DNA of 7,047 nucleotides, taken from assembly GCA_003449515.1 (NCBI GenBank), contig DMHI01000221.1, positions 1-7,047 of the forward strand, read 5' to 3'. Shown piece after piece: positions 6,334 to 7,047 of this stretch; the first letter of the stretch is position 1, and each line of letters starts with the position of its first letter. The stretch comes from Lysobacteraceae bacterium (lineage in GTDB: Bacteria; Pseudomonadota; Gammaproteobacteria; Xanthomonadales; Xanthomonadaceae). Below the pieces are notes generated by a model. That model saw only the letters and a list, made by a program, of their open reading frames with translations. It had not been told where the DNA came from and did no database searches. The position numbers and the translations under genes are program-made.

Positions 6334-6702
6334 TCAGATCAGTCCAGTGGACTTGGCGACGTAGGCCATGGCCGCGCCGGCGATTGCGATCAGTGCGTAG
6401 TTGAGCCACTGCTCGACTCGCGCGTTGCTCGGGCCCTGCGTTTCGACCGCGCGCAGGCGCCGGCTCAAGTCATCGATGGTGGCGTCGAGCTTGGCCAGCG
6501 ACGCCAGCGAAGCATCCTGGCGCTCTTCGACAACCGCCAGCCGCGTGACAGCCTCGGCCATGCGCTGCATCGAAGCCTCCATCTTCAAGTGCGACGCACG
6601 CAAATCGTCGATGCCGGCGCGCATCAACTGCAGCTGCGTGTGCACCTGCGCCGCCAGCGGAAGCGCTTCCGCACTGTGGAGGAACTCGGGGTTGGCCGAC
6701 AT
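6334..6702 (-). CDS. Coiled-coil protein with C-terminal membrane helix (XhlA/holin-like)
   Basis: The protein has 122 residues. About 20-90 is a continuous heptad-like helix (for example RLAVVEERQDASLASLAKLD), followed by a short break at GPSNARVEQ. One hydrophobic segment follows, about 98-117 (QWLNYALIAIAGAAMAYVAK), ending in KSTGLI. N-terminal coiled coil plus one C-terminal membrane helix is the plan of XhlA-type haemolysin/holin-associated proteins, and many phages place such a gene among tail genes. I see no endolysin or spanin in the window, so lysis is inferred from shape only. It could instead be a small structural or membrane-anchoring protein. ATG 6702 is preceded by AGGAG at 6711-6715 with an 8-base spacer. 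The gap to the upstream gene is 15 bases. Confidence 0.75.
   Translation of the reverse strand: MSANPEFLHSAEALPLAAQVHTQLQLMRAGIDDLRASHLKMEASMQRMAEAVTRLAVVEERQDASLASLAKLDATIDDLSRRLRAVETQGPSNARVEQWLNYALIAIAGAAMAYVAKSTGLI
6352..6411 (-). other. Predicted transmembrane helix of the coiled-coil protein
   Basis: Residues about 98-117 are hydrophobic (Leu, Ile, Ala, Gly, Met, Tyr, Val), with no charge until K117 and flanked by Glu97. This is the only membrane segment I find in the window. Confidence 0.7.
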
Positions 6703-6710
6703 CGCCGCTG

Positions 6711-6715
6711 CTCCT
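6711..6715 (-). promoter_or_regulatory. Shine-Dalgarno site of the coiled-coil/membrane protein
   Basis: AGGAG on the minus strand lies 8 bases before ATG 6702. It sits in the 15-base gap after the adaptor gene stop and is one of the clearest ribosome sites in the window. Confidence 0.7.
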
Positions 6716-6717
6716 GA

Positions 6718-7002
6718 TCAGACTTCACGCACCAGCACCATGAACTCGACCTGCTTGGTGCGCCCACCGGTGGTGACGATGGTCAGGCTCACCTTGTAGG
6801 CGACACCCGACGCCGGCCCGGAGAAGAACGCGCTGATGAGCCCCGCGCTGTGCGTTGGGGCCGAAACCGTGCCACTGGAGGGCGTCACGGCGTGCGTGAT
6901 GTGCGCGATCGTGTCACCGCGGTCGTTCAGCCACGGCGCGGCATTGACCACGTAGTCGAGCACGTCGGCCGGCTGTTGGGTGAAGGTGCCCAGCATCGTC
7001 AT
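6718..7002 (-). CDS. Fiber-tail adaptor-like protein
   Basis: The protein has 94 residues with the pattern TFTQQPADVLDYVVN (6-20), WLNDRGDTIAHI (24-35), a Ser/Thr/Gly-rich beta middle, GPASGVAYKVSLTIVTTGGR (62-81) and TKQVEFMVLVREV (82-94). Small all-beta proteins with the QPxDVLDY, WL-xxGD and YKV-x-GR-KQxEF spacing are, from memory, annotated in podoviruses and related phages as fiber-tail adaptor proteins, joining side fibers or spikes to the tail. The Ig-like fold is inferred from alternating beta segments. ATG 7002 is preceded by GAGG at 7009-7012 with a 6-base spacer. A fiber gene is not in the window and may lie elsewhere in the genome. Confidence 0.75.
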   Translation of the reverse strand: MTMLGTFTQQPADVLDYVVNAAPWLNDRGDTIAHITHAVTPSSGTVSAPTHSAGLISAFFSGPASGVAYKVSLTIVTTGGRTKQVEFMVLVREV

Positions 7003-7008
7003 GGTTTG

Positions 7009-7012
7009 CCTC
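7009..7012 (-). promoter_or_regulatory. Shine-Dalgarno site of the adaptor gene
   Basis: GAGG on the minus strand lies 6 bases before ATG 7002 and supports this start. Confidence 0.55.
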
Positions 7013-7015
7013 GGC

Positions 7016-7047
7016 TCAATTATCCTGCAGCGTCATCCGATGCGGCT
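7016..7047 (-). other. Probable 3' end of an unidentified upstream gene
   Basis: Only about 30 bases remain, and all three minus-strand frames end here: TGA at 7035-7033, TAA at 7022-7020 and TGA at 7018-7016. The corresponding C-termini would be SRIG, AASDDAAG or PHRMTLQDN. Given the tight spacing elsewhere, the TAA (17 bases before the next ATG) or the TGA at 7018 (13 bases) is more likely. The gene itself cannot be identified. I see no promoter in this stretch. Confidence 0.3.

Noticed and set aside
4834..6717. 627-codon open frame on the plus strand
   Set aside because: It is antisense to the nozzle and coiled-coil genes, whose motifs and ribosome sites clearly favour the minus strand. 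The translation is Arg/His/Ala-rich without domains.
1..7047. Internal promoters, terminators, tRNAs, CRISPR arrays, insertion sequences or attachment sites
   Set aside because: Gaps between genes are at most 24 bases (45 at the right edge), with no -35/-10 pair, hairpin with T-run, tRNA shape or spaced repeat array that I could support.

Overview
The window is a piece of the virion-protein operon of a tailed phage or prophage with podovirus-type architecture. Base composition is very high in G+C (roughly two thirds or more), which suggests a high-GC proteobacterial host. A Burkholderiales-type host is my guess from the look of the proteins; nothing in the sequence proves it. No integrase, terminase, capsid, tRNA, rRNA, CRISPR or insertion sequence is present, so a free virus cannot be told from a prophage.

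All supported genes lie on the minus strand, so transcription runs from the right edge to the left edge. In that order they are: the last codons of an unidentified gene (7016-7047); a 94-residue fiber-tail adaptor-like protein; a 122-residue coiled-coil protein with one C-terminal membrane helix (XhlA/holin-like shape); a 654-residue tail nozzle/tubular-type protein; a 62-residue conserved-looking small protein; a 137-residue GNAT-like protein; a 439-residue Ala-rich helical internal virion protein ending in a short Peptidase S74-type chaperone domain; a 581-residue helical internal virion protein; and the first 215 codons of a large internal/ejection-type protein that starts at TTG and runs off the left edge.

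The genes are packed tightly. Gaps are 7 to 24 bases, and one junction is a 4-base ATGA overlap. There is no gene-free stretch near 300 bases, and I see no internal promoter or terminator, so this looks like one co-transcribed unit. From the nozzle leftward, the order nozzle, small GNAT-like protein, then three successively larger helical proteins parallels T7 genes 12-13-14-15-16. The likely joint role is to complete the tail (adaptor, nozzle) and to supply proteins that travel in the capsid and are ejected with the DNA to form a channel across the cell envelope. The membrane-anchored coiled-coil protein may be a lysis protein carried inside this block.

The region looks like a recognisable phage module rather than a new system. 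The points most worth a second look are: the TTG-started large gene lying in the same frame as the preceding gene and separated from it by a single TGA in a weak context; the S74 domain on an internal protein rather than a tail spike; a small beta module apparently inserted in the nozzle protein; and a 10-residue repeat at the start of the large protein.
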